This document shows, piece after piece, positions 25,182-33,204 of a DNA stretch of 42,710 bases. A program made the translations under genes and the position numbers. Position 1 is the first letter of the stretch. Each line of letters begins with the position of its first letter. Location of the stretch: the NCBI GenBank assembly GCA_024227235.1, contig JAAEKY010000517.1, forward strand, positions 1 through 42,710, read 5' to 3'. A model generated the notes under the pieces. It was not told where the DNA came from. It did no database searches and worked only from the letters and a program-made list of their open reading frames with translations. The DNA comes from Desulfobacteraceae bacterium. Lineage in GTDB: Bacteria; Desulfobacterota; Desulfobacteria; Desulfobacterales; Desulfobacteraceae.

Positions 25182-28066
25182 GTCTGAATGAATATATTGA
25201 ATCCCTTAAGAATTACAAGGGATTTGCAGGGGATATTGTTTGTCATAAAACAATCTCGGCTCAAAAAGCTGTTTTTGCTTCAGCTGGCTTTGGGCTGAAA
25301 AATAATCTGTCACCGATATTAAAACAATTGGGTATCAAAAGACTTTTTAGCCATCAGAAAAAAGCCATAGCCATGATTTGTAACGGTATTCATACTGTTA
25401 TTTCAACGCCTACGGCCAGTGGTAAAAGCCTTATATATAATCTTCCGGTTATTGATGAACTCATTGAAAATCCAAACTCACATGCCCTTTATCTGTTTCC
25501 TTTAAAAGCCCTGGCAAGGGATCAACTGGATACAGCCCAAAAGCTCTTAAGCGCTGCTGGATTGGAAAGCAGTCATAGTGAGCAATTGACAGCGGCTGTA
25601 TATGATGGGGATATTACGTCCTATCAAAAATCAAAAATTCGAAAGTCTCCGCCCAATATTCTATTATCAAATCCTGAAATGCTTCATTTAGCCATACTTG
25701 CTCACCATCATTTGTGGGAAGATTTTTTTGGGAATTTAAAATATATTGTCATTGATGAAGTCCATACCTATCGGGGGGTGATGGGCTCGAATATGGCATG
25801 GGTATTCAGACGGCTTCAAAGGATTTGTCATCTTTACGGATCGAATCCAATTTTTATCTTTTGCTCAGCCACCATTGCAAATCCCGCATCTTTAGCTAAA
25901 AAATTAACCGGGCTTGATGTCAGTATTGTGGATGACTCAGGTTCTCCTGCAGGACAGAAAAATGTGCTACTCATGAGAGGACTTGAAGGTGCTGCTCAGA
26001 CAGCGATCGCTCTTATTCATTCTGCTGTTTACAGAAATTTGAGAACGATTTGTTATACACAATCCAGAAAAATTACAGAGTTAATTGCCATCTGGGCATC
26101 CCAGCGGGCAACCGGTTTCTCAGATAAGATCAGCGCATATCGAGCAGGCTTTTTACCCGAGGAAAGACGATCCATTGAAAAAAAACTGACGAAGGGAGAG
26201 CTTTTAGCAGTAGTATCCACCAGTGCTCTGGAATTAGGAATTGATATTGGAAATTTAGATATATGCGTGTTGGTCGGATATCCGGGAACCATTATGTCTA
26301 CCTGGCAAAGAGCGGGCAGGGTTGGAAGGGATGGCAAAGAATCCGCATTGATTTTGATCGCTCATGAAGACGCTTTAGATCAATATTTTATTAACCATCC
26401 AGATGTTTTTTTTAATATGCCACCGGAAAAGGCAATTATAAATCCTGATAATATGGTGGTCCTAAAGCAACACTTGGAGTGCGCTGCAGCTGAGTTGAGC
26501 CTGGATCGATTTGAACCATTCCTTGATGATAAGACAATTAAAAAGGCAATATCAAGACTTGAGTATTCAGGTAAGCTTCTAAGAAGCCGTCAGGGAGACA
26601 TGTGGTATGCAGCCAGGAAATCTCCCCACCGGGATGTCAATTTAAGGGGGACAGGAAAAAGTCTTCCTATTTTTCTTGAAAAGACCAAGCAAAGCCTTGG
26701 AGAGATCGATAAACATAGATCCTATTTTGAAACCCATGAAGGCGCTGTTTATCTGCATCGGGGCGAATCTTACGTCATTACACGATTTGATTACGAAAAA
26801 GGGGGTATTGAAGCAAAAAGAAAAGCTGTCCATTATTTTACAAAGGCACGGTCTTCAAAATCTACAACCATAATAAAGCAGATGGATTCTTGTTTGGTCA
26901 AAGGCACCCGAATTGGATTTGGCGTTTTAAAAATTACAGAACAGGTGACAGGGTTTGACAGACGGCTTGTGTCCAATCAAAAATCAATTGGTATTGTACC
27001 ATTGGATTTACCTAAACTTGAATATGAAACGCAAGGGCTTTGGATTGAAATTCCAGACTATGTCAGAGATACTATAGAATCAGAACGAATGCATTTTATG
27101 GGCGGGATTCATGCATTAGAGCATGCAGCTATAGGCATTATGCCTCTTTTAGTGATGACGGATAGAAATGACCTTGGGGGAATTTCCATTCCGTTTCATT
27201 CTCAGACAGGAAAAGCAGCTGTTTTTATTTATGATGGTGCCCCAGGAGGCCTTGGGTTGTCTGAACAGGCATTTAAAAATTCAGGTGAACTTCTTGAAAG
27301 AACTTTTGAGGTTATTTTATCTTGTAAATGTGAGACAGGCTGTCCTTCCTGTGTCCATTCTCCCAAATGTGGATCGGGGAACAGGCCCATTGACAAACTT
27401 TCTTCTTTAAAAATACTTGAGCTGATTCTGGCAGGTGATAAAAAAGAAACTTTTTATAAGATCAATGAGCCGATGGCAGACACGATATCTGAAGATACCT
27501 TAGATTTTGATCCAATATTATACAGTAAAACAGATGTGCGCTACGGTGTTTTAGACATTGAAACCAGACGATCTGCTAAAGAGGTTGGTGGGTGGAATAA
27601 AGCAGATAAAATGGGCGTGAGTTGTGCCATTTTATATGATTCAAAAAGTGATACATATAGGGAATATCTTCAGGAAGATATTGAACCGCTTTGTGAGGAC
27701 CTGCAAAAATTTGATTTGATCATTGGTTTTAATATTATTCGGTTTGATTATAAGGTGCTGTCCGGGCTGAGCGATTTTAATTTTTTTTGTCTTCCCACTT
27801 TGGACATTTTAATGAAAGTTCATGAACGATTAGGGTATAGGCTTTCTCTTGACCATCTGGCTCAGCAGACGTTAGACAGCAAAAAAAGTGCCGATGGCTT
27901 AATGGCATTAAAATGGTGGGAACAAGGAAAAATTGATAAGATCATTGACTATTGCAAACAAGATGTAAAGGTGACACGCGATTTATATCTTTATGGGAAA
28001 AAAAATCAATTTATTGTGTTTAAAAACAAGTCTGGCAATCAAGTTAGAATACCTGTTAGATGGTGA
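25178..28066 (+). CDS. MrfA-type DEAD/DEAH helicase fused to a MrfB-type DEDDy exonuclease
   Basis: 962 residues from the GTG at 25178. The helicase core has Walker A STPTASGKSLIYN (near 77), DEVH (193-196), SATIANP, a helicase C domain (STSALELGIDIGNLD, TWQRAGRVGRDG), then a DUF1998 domain with the cysteine cluster C716/C718/C722/C725/C731. After a short linker, residues 787-955 form an RNase-H-like exonuclease: Asp793/Glu795 (VLDIETRR), GFNIIRFDY with Asp857, and YCKQDV with Tyr925/Asp929, all four DEDDy motif sets. In Bacillus subtilis the two halves are separate neighbours, MrfA (YprA) and MrfB (YprB), which repair mitomycin-type DNA damage. The domain content supports a similar repair role here; the function is inferred from the family. 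It overlaps rocF by four bases. Confidence 0.9.
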   Translation: MSLNEYIESLKNYKGFAGDIVCHKTISAQKAVFASAGFGLKNNLSPILKQLGIKRLFSHQKKAIAMICNGIHTVISTPTASGKSLIYNLPVIDELIENPNSHALYLFPLKALARDQLDTAQKLLSAAGLESSHSEQLTAAVYDGDITSYQKSKIRKSPPNILLSNPEMLHLAILAHHHLWEDFFGNLKYIVIDEVHTYRGVMGSNMAWVFRRLQRICHLYGSNPIFIFCSATIANPASLAKKLTGLDVSIVDDSGSPAGQKNVLLMRGLEGAAQTAIALIHSAVYRNLRTICYTQSRKITELIAIWASQRATGFSDKISAYRAGFLPEERRSIEKKLTKGELLAVVSTSALELGIDIGNLDICVLVGYPGTIMSTWQRAGRVGRDGKESALILIAHEDALDQYFINHPDVFFNMPPEKAIINPDNMVVLKQHLECAAAELSLDRFEPFLDDKTIKKAISRLEYSGKLLRSRQGDMWYAARKSPHRDVNLRGTGKSLPIFLEKTKQSLGEIDKHRSYFETHEGAVYLHRGESYVITRFDYEKGGIEAKRKAVHYFTKARSSKSTTIIKQMDSCLVKGTRIGFGVLKITEQVTGFDRRLVSNQKSIGIVPLDLPKLEYETQGLWIEIPDYVRDTIESERMHFMGGIHALEHAAIGIMPLLVMTDRNDLGGISIPFHSQTGKAAVFIYDGAPGGLGLSEQAFKNSGELLERTFEVILSCKCETGCPSCVHSPKCGSGNRPIDKLSSLKILELILAGDKKETFYKINEPMADTISEDTLDFDPILYSKTDVRYGVLDIETRRSAKEVGGWNKADKMGVSCAILYDSKSDTYREYLQEDIEPLCEDLQKFDLIIGFNIIRFDYKVLSGLSDFNFFCLPTLDILMKVHERLGYRLSLDHLAQQTLDSKKSADGLMALKWWEQGKIDKIIDYCKQDVKVTRDLYLYGKKNQFIVFKNKSGNQVRIPVRW

Positions 28067-28082
28067 GAATATTAAAAAAATG

Positions 28083-28111
28083 TTGATTTTAAAAAACTTG
28101 TCTATTATTGT
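28083..28111 (+). promoter_or_regulatory. Candidate promoter of the cytochrome-chemoreceptor operon
   Basis: TTGATT (28083-28088) and TATTGT (28106-28111) with 17-base spacing lie about 70 bases before the cytochrome ATG. AGAGGT precedes that ATG at seven bases. The match to consensus is moderate. Confidence 0.4.
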
Positions 28112-28179
28112 GATCGCATGTATTCCAAAGAAATCAAAATGACCTTAAAAATCATAAACGGTTTTTTAAGAGGTGTAAA

Positions 28180-28635
28180 ATGAAAAATTATTTGCTGGTG
28201 GGTGTATTCTTTTTATATTTTTTCTTTATCGGCGTCAGCTTTGCAGAGGATAATGTGTATGTCGGATCTGAAGCATGTAAAGATTGTCATGAACAAGAAT
28301 ATGAAAATTACATGAAATATGCCAAGAAGGCCAACTCTTTTGAGAGTATAAAAAAGATGCAAAAAAAATTGACTCCAAAAGAATATCAGTCCTGTTTTGA
28401 GTGTCATACGACAGGGTATGGTAAAAAGGGTGGATTTGTATCAGAAAAAGAAACGCCCGGTTTAAAAGATGCAGGGTGTGAAGTTTGCCATGGCCCAGGC
28501 AATCTCCATGTACAAAGTGAGGATCCTGATTTGATTACCCGTGATGTGAGCATGGAAAATTGCAATACATGTCATAGCAAAGACCGGATTGATGCATTTG
28601 ATTTTAAACCCCTTTTATTTGGCGGGGCACATTAA
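28180..28635 (+). CDS. Periplasmic tetraheme c-type cytochrome
   Basis: 151 residues with a signal peptide (about residues 1-22, cut near VSFAED) and four CXXCH heme-c sites: CKDCH, CFECH, CEVCH and CNTCH. The order VGSEACKDCHEQEYENY, then FECHTTGYG, GCEVCHGPGNLH and CNTCHSKDR, is that of the cytochrome c554/NrfB-like multiheme family, here small. Expected in the periplasm as an electron carrier; its redox partner is unknown. The downstream gene, 21 bases on, is a chemoreceptor with its own CXXCH motif, so the two are likely co-expressed and functionally connected (inference). Confidence 0.92.
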   Translation: MKNYLLVGVFFLYFFFIGVSFAEDNVYVGSEACKDCHEQEYENYMKYAKKANSFESIKKMQKKLTPKEYQSCFECHTTGYGKKGGFVSEKETPGLKDAGCEVCHGPGNLHVQSEDPDLITRDVSMENCNTCHSKDRIDAFDFKPLLFGGAH

Positions 28636-28656
28636 AAAAATGGAAAGGTTTAAGAT

Positions 28657-30336
28657 ATGTTTGGAAAAATATTTAAGCTGATAAATGAACAGCTGTGGCT
28701 CAGGTTACTGATTCCGGTTTCAGTTATTGTGATTATTGTTGTATTTACAAATCTCTGGTATAATATTTCGTTTCAGGTTAAATCCGGCGAGACACAACTG
28801 AAAACCCAAAATAATATGCTTGCTAAGGCTGTGGAAGGCGGTATGTTTGATGCGTTGGCAATTGGGGACAATGACACAGTTAGAACCCAGTTCAAGCGAC
28901 TCAACAATGAAATTAAAGATCTTAAGGTTTTTGTCTATGATTTTGATGGTGTGGTGTCATTCAGTACAGACATCGATTCAGTTGGAAAAAAAATGAGCGA
29001 TTTTTTGGATGAAGATTCAAAAAAAGATGTGTCTGCCATGCTTGATAATGGGAATTCATCTGACCAATCTTTTCATGTGTCGTTTGACGGCACGCCGTTC
29101 CTGCTTAAAAATGAAACTATTATCAACGAAAAAAGATGCTTTCACTGCCATGGTGGAGAGCGAAAAGTACTGGGTGGAATTTCGGTATTCTCTTCGGAAA
29201 AGGCTGTTCAACAGGCAATAAATACAGGCCAGAAGGTCAGTATCATTATAGGCGTTGCCGGGCTTGGTGTTATTATTCTTTTTATCTGGTTGTTCTTTCA
29301 CTTTCTTGTAAATAAAAAAGTTCAAATGGTATTAGATGCCACATCAAAGATGCGGCAAAAAGATTTTACTCATACCTATGATGTCAAACAAGGCGATGAG
29401 ATAAACCATATTCTTTCCAGAATTAATCTGGTGACTGATGATTTAAGAGGAACTATAAAGCAAGTTGTCGATAATTCAGACATAATAAATAATTCGGCAT
29501 CTGATCTGAGTGAGATTTCTGAAAATCTTAATTCAGCCAGCACAGATGCATTCGAAAAGGCAACAACAGTGTCTGCTGCATCAGAAGAGATGAGCATTAA
29601 TAATAAGAATATTGCAACATCCATGGAGCAATCAACAGATACCCTAAATGCCATTGCTTCTGCCATTGAAGAGATGAGTGCGACTGTTAATGAAATCGCA
29701 CATAACGTGAATTCTTCTAAAGAAATTACAGAGCAGGTTGTTGGAGGATTTGAACTTATCTCACAAGTTGTTGAGGAATTGGGAGATCAGGCTGACGATG
29801 TTGATATTGTCACTGATGAGATCAGATCTATCGCTGAACAAGTCAGTATGCTGGCACTGAATGCCAAAGTCGAAGCGGCTAGAGCAGGAGACGCCGGAAA
29901 GGGGTTTGCTGTTGTTGCACAAGAAATAACTGAGCTTGCCAGTGAAACGAATAAATCTACATTAAAAGCCGATGAGAAGCTTCAATGGATAAAGGAAAAA
30001 TCTAGAGAAGTTGCCAAAAAAGTGACAGGGTTGACGTCTATTGTAAAAGAGGCTGATGATGCAATGACGAGTATATCAGCTGCCGTGGATGAACAAAATG
30101 TGACGACTCAGGAAATTGCTAAAAATATCAATGATGTGTCTTCTGAAATATCTGAGGTAAATTATAATGTTACTGAAGGCGCAACGGTTGCATCAGAAAT
30201 TGCGAAAGAAATTACTATTGTGGAAGAAGGATCAAAGCAGGTTCAAAAAAATAGTAATAGACTCAATGACAATGCAATGTCTCTTTCAACAATGGCAGAA
30301 AGTTTTATGGAATTAGTGAAACAATTTAAAGTCTAA
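28657..30336 (+). CDS. Methyl-accepting chemotaxis protein with a periplasmic heme-c motif
   Basis: 559 residues. One membrane segment near residues 15-37, a periplasmic domain of about 155 residues, a second segment near 192-214, a HAMP domain, then a long coiled-coil signalling domain with the MCP hairpin tip [27 protein letters not shown]. The periplasmic domain contains Cys161-Phe-His-Cys164-His165 ([20 protein letters not shown]), a c-type heme attachment site just before the second membrane segment. Heme-c chemoreceptors are known in sulfate reducers (DcrA of Desulfovibrio), where they sense oxygen or redox potential. The adjacent tetraheme cytochrome supports a redox or energy-taxis role. 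An intrinsic terminator follows the stop codon. Confidence 0.92.
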   Translation: MFGKIFKLINEQLWLRLLIPVSVIVIIVVFTNLWYNISFQVKSGETQLKTQNNMLAKAVEGGMFDALAIGDNDTVRTQFKRLNNEIKDLKVFVYDFDGVVSFSTDIDSVGKKMSDFLDEDSKKDVSAMLDNGNSSDQSFHVSFDGTPFLLKNETIINEKRCFHCHGGERKVLGGISVFSSEKAVQQAINTGQKVSIIIGVAGLGVIILFIWLFFHFLVNKKVQMVLDATSKMRQKDFTHTYDVKQGDEINHILSRINLVTDDLRGTIKQVVDNSDIINNSASDLSEISENLNSASTDAFEKATTVSAASEEMSINNKNIATSMEQSTDTLNAIASAIEEMSATVNEIAHNVNSSKEITEQVVGGFELISQVVEELGDQADDVDIVTDEIRSIAEQVSMLALNAKVEAARAGDAGKGFAVVAQEITELASETNKSTLKADEKLQWIKEKSREVAKKVTGLTSIVKEADDAMTSISAAVDEQNVTTQEIAKNINDVSSEISEVNYNVTEGATVASEIAKEITIVEEGSKQVQKNSNRLNDNAMSLSTMAESFMELVKQFKV

Positions 30337-30357
30337 GTCGTTTTATAATTTATTTTT

Positions 30358-30398
30358 ATCATCTCTGGCAGTTTGATCAGCCAGGGATGATTTTTTTT
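30358..30398 (+). terminator. Intrinsic terminator after the chemoreceptor gene
   Basis: ATCATCTCTGGC (30358-30369) pairs with GCCAGGGATGAT (30380-30391), with one G-U pair, around a ten-base loop, followed by a run of T. The stem's right arm also encodes the last residues of the convergent cobB gene, whose stop codon is at 30377-30379. Confidence 0.88.
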
Positions 30399-31132
30399 AC
30401 AATTTTTTTAAGCACATCGCCTGCCTTTTCTCTTATCAAAACATCACACACATTATCATAAGGGGTCTGGGAAAGATTAATTATCGCAAGAAAGGCATTT
30501 GCATTTTTTGCATATTCGGGCATCAAAGCCGCCGGTTGAACCAGAAGAGTTGAACCTACCACAATAAATACATCACTTTTAGCTGACAGTGCGACAGCTC
30601 TTTGGGTCTCTTCGGCCGGCATGGCCTGGCCAAAAGAAATCGTATCTGGTTTAAAATATCCTCCGCAGGAACAAACCGGTGCCATATCTCCTGCATCAAT
30701 CATTTTTTGTGCCTCATCCCAGGATATCAATTTCTTGCAACTCATACATCTGACACGTCGGGTATTTCCATGAAGTTCAATAATCTTGTCTTTTGGAATT
30801 CCGGAAGCTTTATGCAGTCCATCAATATTTTGGGTGATAAGGGCTTTTAAAAACCCGAGTTCATGCAGTTTTGAAATACTCATATGGCCGGTATTGGGTT
30901 TTGAAACACAAAGCGTTTTTTCCATATCCAGCCGTTGTTCCCAATATTGGATTCTTGACGCTTCAGATGTCATGAATTCATCAAAGTATACCGGTCGAAA
31001 TTTATCCCATAAGCCGCCTTGACTCCTGTAGTCAGGTATGCCGCTTTCTGTAGAAATACCCGCCCCGGTAAATATGACCAAATGCTTAGAGTCCTTAATT
31101 TTATTTGCAACTAATGTTATTTTTTCATCCAT
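30377..31132 (-). CDS. cobB: Sir2-type NAD-dependent protein deacylase
   Basis: 251 residues, the normal size of a bacterial sirtuin. NAD-binding motifs are VIFTGAGISTESGIPDYRS and TQNIDGLHKASG; the catalytic histidine lies in ELHGNTRRVRC. The zinc site is CMSC plus VCSCGG. ISFGQAMP, VVGSTLLVQPAA and INLSQTPYD follow as in the family. It removes acetyl or related acyl groups from lysines using NAD; it is cytoplasmic and a likely regulator of acetyl-CoA synthetase-like enzymes (family knowledge). Its start overlaps the end of murJ by 16 bases, so the two genes are co-translated. Confidence 0.96.
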   Translation of the reverse strand: MDEKITLVANKIKDSKHLVIFTGAGISTESGIPDYRSQGGLWDKFRPVYFDEFMTSEASRIQYWEQRLDMEKTLCVSKPNTGHMSISKLHELGFLKALITQNIDGLHKASGIPKDKIIELHGNTRRVRCMSCKKLISWDEAQKMIDAGDMAPVCSCGGYFKPDTISFGQAMPAEETQRAVALSAKSDVFIVVGSTLLVQPAALMPEYAKNANAFLAIINLSQTPYDNVCDVLIREKAGDVLKKIVKKIIPG

Positions 31133-32697
31133 TGTAAAATCTTTTGATAAATATTGTCATATAAGGAATGAATTTCAGGGATTTTAAAACAAAATCCAGC
31201 TAAGAAAAAAAGAAGTATAAATTCACTGCCAATGAGACAGGAAATTATTAAAGATCCAAAATGTGTGGATGATTCAATAAATGATCTGAGCCATGTCGCA
31301 GTGAAGAAAATTAAAGTCCCCACTGCTATGCTGATGGGAATCATTTTAAGGAAAAAAAGGTACACACCTTGTTTTCCTGTATTTAAACTTTTTTTATTCC
31401 AGCATTCAAAAAGAACACCTACCTGAAGGATAACACTCAAGGATAATCCAAAAGCCACACCTTTAGCGCCAAATGATTTCATACAACCATAAATTATTGG
31501 AAGACTAAATAGAACACAAAGCGTTGCAACTATAGCAGGAAAAAGCGTATTCTGAACCGCATAATAGCCTCTTGAAACGATATTTTGTGCAGAGAAAGCA
31601 AAGGCCCCAATCATAAAATAAGGCAAAATACCAGCCGTTATCAAAGTCGCTTGAGCATCGAATTTCCACCTTTGATAAATAAGGGTTATAATTTCAGGGC
31701 TCAAAACAATAAAAAGAACTGAAATTGGAATTACGAGAAGAAGAAATTTTAAAATTTTGTTTAATAGTTCATTAAATTCAGTCAGGTCATCTTTCTGGGC
31801 AAGTTTTGCCATGAAGGGATATGCTGCAACACCAATAGCCTGGCCGAAAAGTCCTGCGACAATAAACATGACCCGGAGCGCATAATTCATAGAAGCAATA
31901 CTTCCTTCACCTAAGAAAGATCCAAAAAATCTAAGTAAAAATTCAGTTGAAAAGGTCATGGTAAGACCGATCATGAATGGGAGAGAAAGCTTAATATATT
32001 TGACAAAATCCGGATGAGTAAAATCTATAATAGGATAATATTTAATGCCCAACTTTTTTGCACCGAAATATTGGAGAGCAAAATTGCCAAAAAAAGCCCC
32101 AAGTAAAACTCCCCAGGCAAAGCCCTCCATGCCAATAATGGGGCCAAGAATAGCGCCACCCAAGATAATACCTAAATTGTATATCAAAGGCGCAAGTGCG
32201 GGGATAAAAAATTTTTCATTTGAAAATTGGATGGCCATGAGAAGTCCACCAGTAAAAAAGAAAAATTGTGCAGGGATAATAATTCGAGTCATTTTTACTG
32301 CAAGGGCAAAGGTGACAGGATCATCAATCCCCGGTGCAAACAGTTGAACAAATGTGGGTGCCCAAATCATGGTGATTAGAATAAAAATTAGAAGAAGAGA
32401 TCCCAAACCATTGAGAATAGTAGAAAAAATTTTATATCCTTCATCTTCCTGGTTTAAAGAAAGATAGTGGGTGAAAATGGGAATGAAGGTGATAGAAAGA
32501 AAGCCACTTGCAACAATATGGTTAAGGATATCAGGTATGATAAAACCAATTTGGTAGGCATCAACCCCAGCTTGAATACCACCAATACCGGCGATGGTAA
32601 TTTCACGAAAAATACCGATTACTCGACTGGCAAATACTGATGCCATCATGATAAAAGAGGCGAGCCCGATTTTTTTTAAATAGTTTTTATTAGTCAT
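31117..32697 (-). CDS. murJ: Lipid II flippase MurJ
   Basis: 526 residues from the ATG at 32697, with 13-14 hydrophobic membrane segments. MASVFASRVIGIFREITIA at the N terminus is the MurJ signature around the essential arginines, and GIDDPVTFALAVKMTRIIIPAQ, ILPYFMIGAFAFSAQNIVSRGYYAVQNTLFP and the MVF-type fold are typical. MurJ moves lipid-linked peptidoglycan precursors across the inner membrane. A TTG 54 bases upstream (32751) is in frame, but it lies within a long hairpin and adds non-homologous residues; I prefer the ATG. It is followed by cobB with a 16-base overlap. Confidence 0.94.
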   Translation of the reverse strand: MTNKNYLKKIGLASFIMMASVFASRVIGIFREITIAGIGGIQAGVDAYQIGFIIPDILNHIVASGFLSITFIPIFTHYLSLNQEDEGYKIFSTILNGLGSLLLIFILITMIWAPTFVQLFAPGIDDPVTFALAVKMTRIIIPAQFFFFTGGLLMAIQFSNEKFFIPALAPLIYNLGIILGGAILGPIIGMEGFAWGVLLGAFFGNFALQYFGAKKLGIKYYPIIDFTHPDFVKYIKLSLPFMIGLTMTFSTEFLLRFFGSFLGEGSIASMNYALRVMFIVAGLFGQAIGVAAYPFMAKLAQKDDLTEFNELLNKILKFLLLVIPISVLFIVLSPEIITLIYQRWKFDAQATLITAGILPYFMIGAFAFSAQNIVSRGYYAVQNTLFPAIVATLCVLFSLPIIYGCMKSFGAKGVAFGLSLSVILQVGVLFECWNKKSLNTGKQGVYLFFLKMIPISIAVGTLIFFTATWLRSFIESSTHFGSLIISCLIGSEFILLFFLAGFCFKIPEIHSLYDNIYQKILQWMKK

Positions 32698-32745
32698 AGC
32701 AATATTATTTAAAAAGGATTTACCATATAGTCCTGATAAATAAAA

Positions 32746-32784
32746 CCCCAATGTTGCATAAAAAAATGATTTGCAGCATTGGGG
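32746..32784 (-). promoter_or_regulatory. Hairpin with T-run in the murJ leader
   Basis: CCCCAATGTTGCA (32746-32758) and TGCAGCATTGGGG (32772-32784) form a 13-bp stem with one G-U pair and a 13-base loop. On the minus strand TTTTATTT follows directly, giving terminator shape about 45 bases before the murJ ATG. With no minus-strand gene upstream to terminate, it is either a leader attenuator of murJ or a stop for antisense transcripts. Confidence 0.5.
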
Positions 32785-32830
32785 AAAAGTCTAACTTTAC
32801 GAAATATTCGGTATAATGAGGGGAAATAGT

Positions 32831-32859
32831 TTGACTTGAACAAAGTTTGCAGAATATAT
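32831..32859 (+). promoter_or_regulatory. Candidate promoter of the membrane protein-kinase-protease-decarboxylase operon
   Basis: TTGACT (32831-32836) is followed, after 16 or 17 bases, by AATATA/ATATAT (32853-32859). It lies about 50 bases before the ATG at 32911. Only a moderate -10 match. Confidence 0.45.
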
Positions 32860-32910
32860 TGAGCCAATGATAAAAACATTTCTTAAATCAGGAATAAGGG
32901 AAAAAAGAAA

Positions 32911-33189
32911 ATGATAACAAAACTTGGCATTTGTTCTGTGATAGCCGGCCTTTTTGTGGGCCTATTCGCTGGCATCTCTTCATTTATGGCAGATAAAACT
33001 TTTTGGGTTGATTTAACAATATCTAAAATTATCGGAGAAGACAACGCTGAGTCCATAATTATGTCAATAGATAGTGTGGCTGTACAAAATTTTCTTGATT
33101 CCTTTATTTATGAGCTGCCATTTTTTCTCTTTTTAATAGGACTTGGTGTTGTTTCCTTAGTTATCGGCATGTTTGTTAAAGACCATTAA
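32911..33189 (+). CDS. Small two-helix membrane protein, unknown function
   Basis: 92 residues. One membrane helix near residues 6-27 (CSVIAGLFVGLFAGISSFMA) and one near 68-88 (LPFFLFLIGLGVVSLVIGMF) flank a polar loop of about 40 residues. GGGAAAAAAG precedes the ATG. I do not recognise a family. It lies 15 bases before a membrane hybrid kinase, so it may be an accessory membrane subunit of that sensor or an unrelated small protein in the same transcript. Confidence 0.7.
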   Translation: MITKLGICSVIAGLFVGLFAGISSFMADKTFWVDLTISKIIGEDNAESIIMSIDSVAVQNFLDSFIYELPFFLFLIGLGVVSLVIGMFVKDH

Positions 33190-33204
33190 ACACTCGCGGC
33201 CAAG

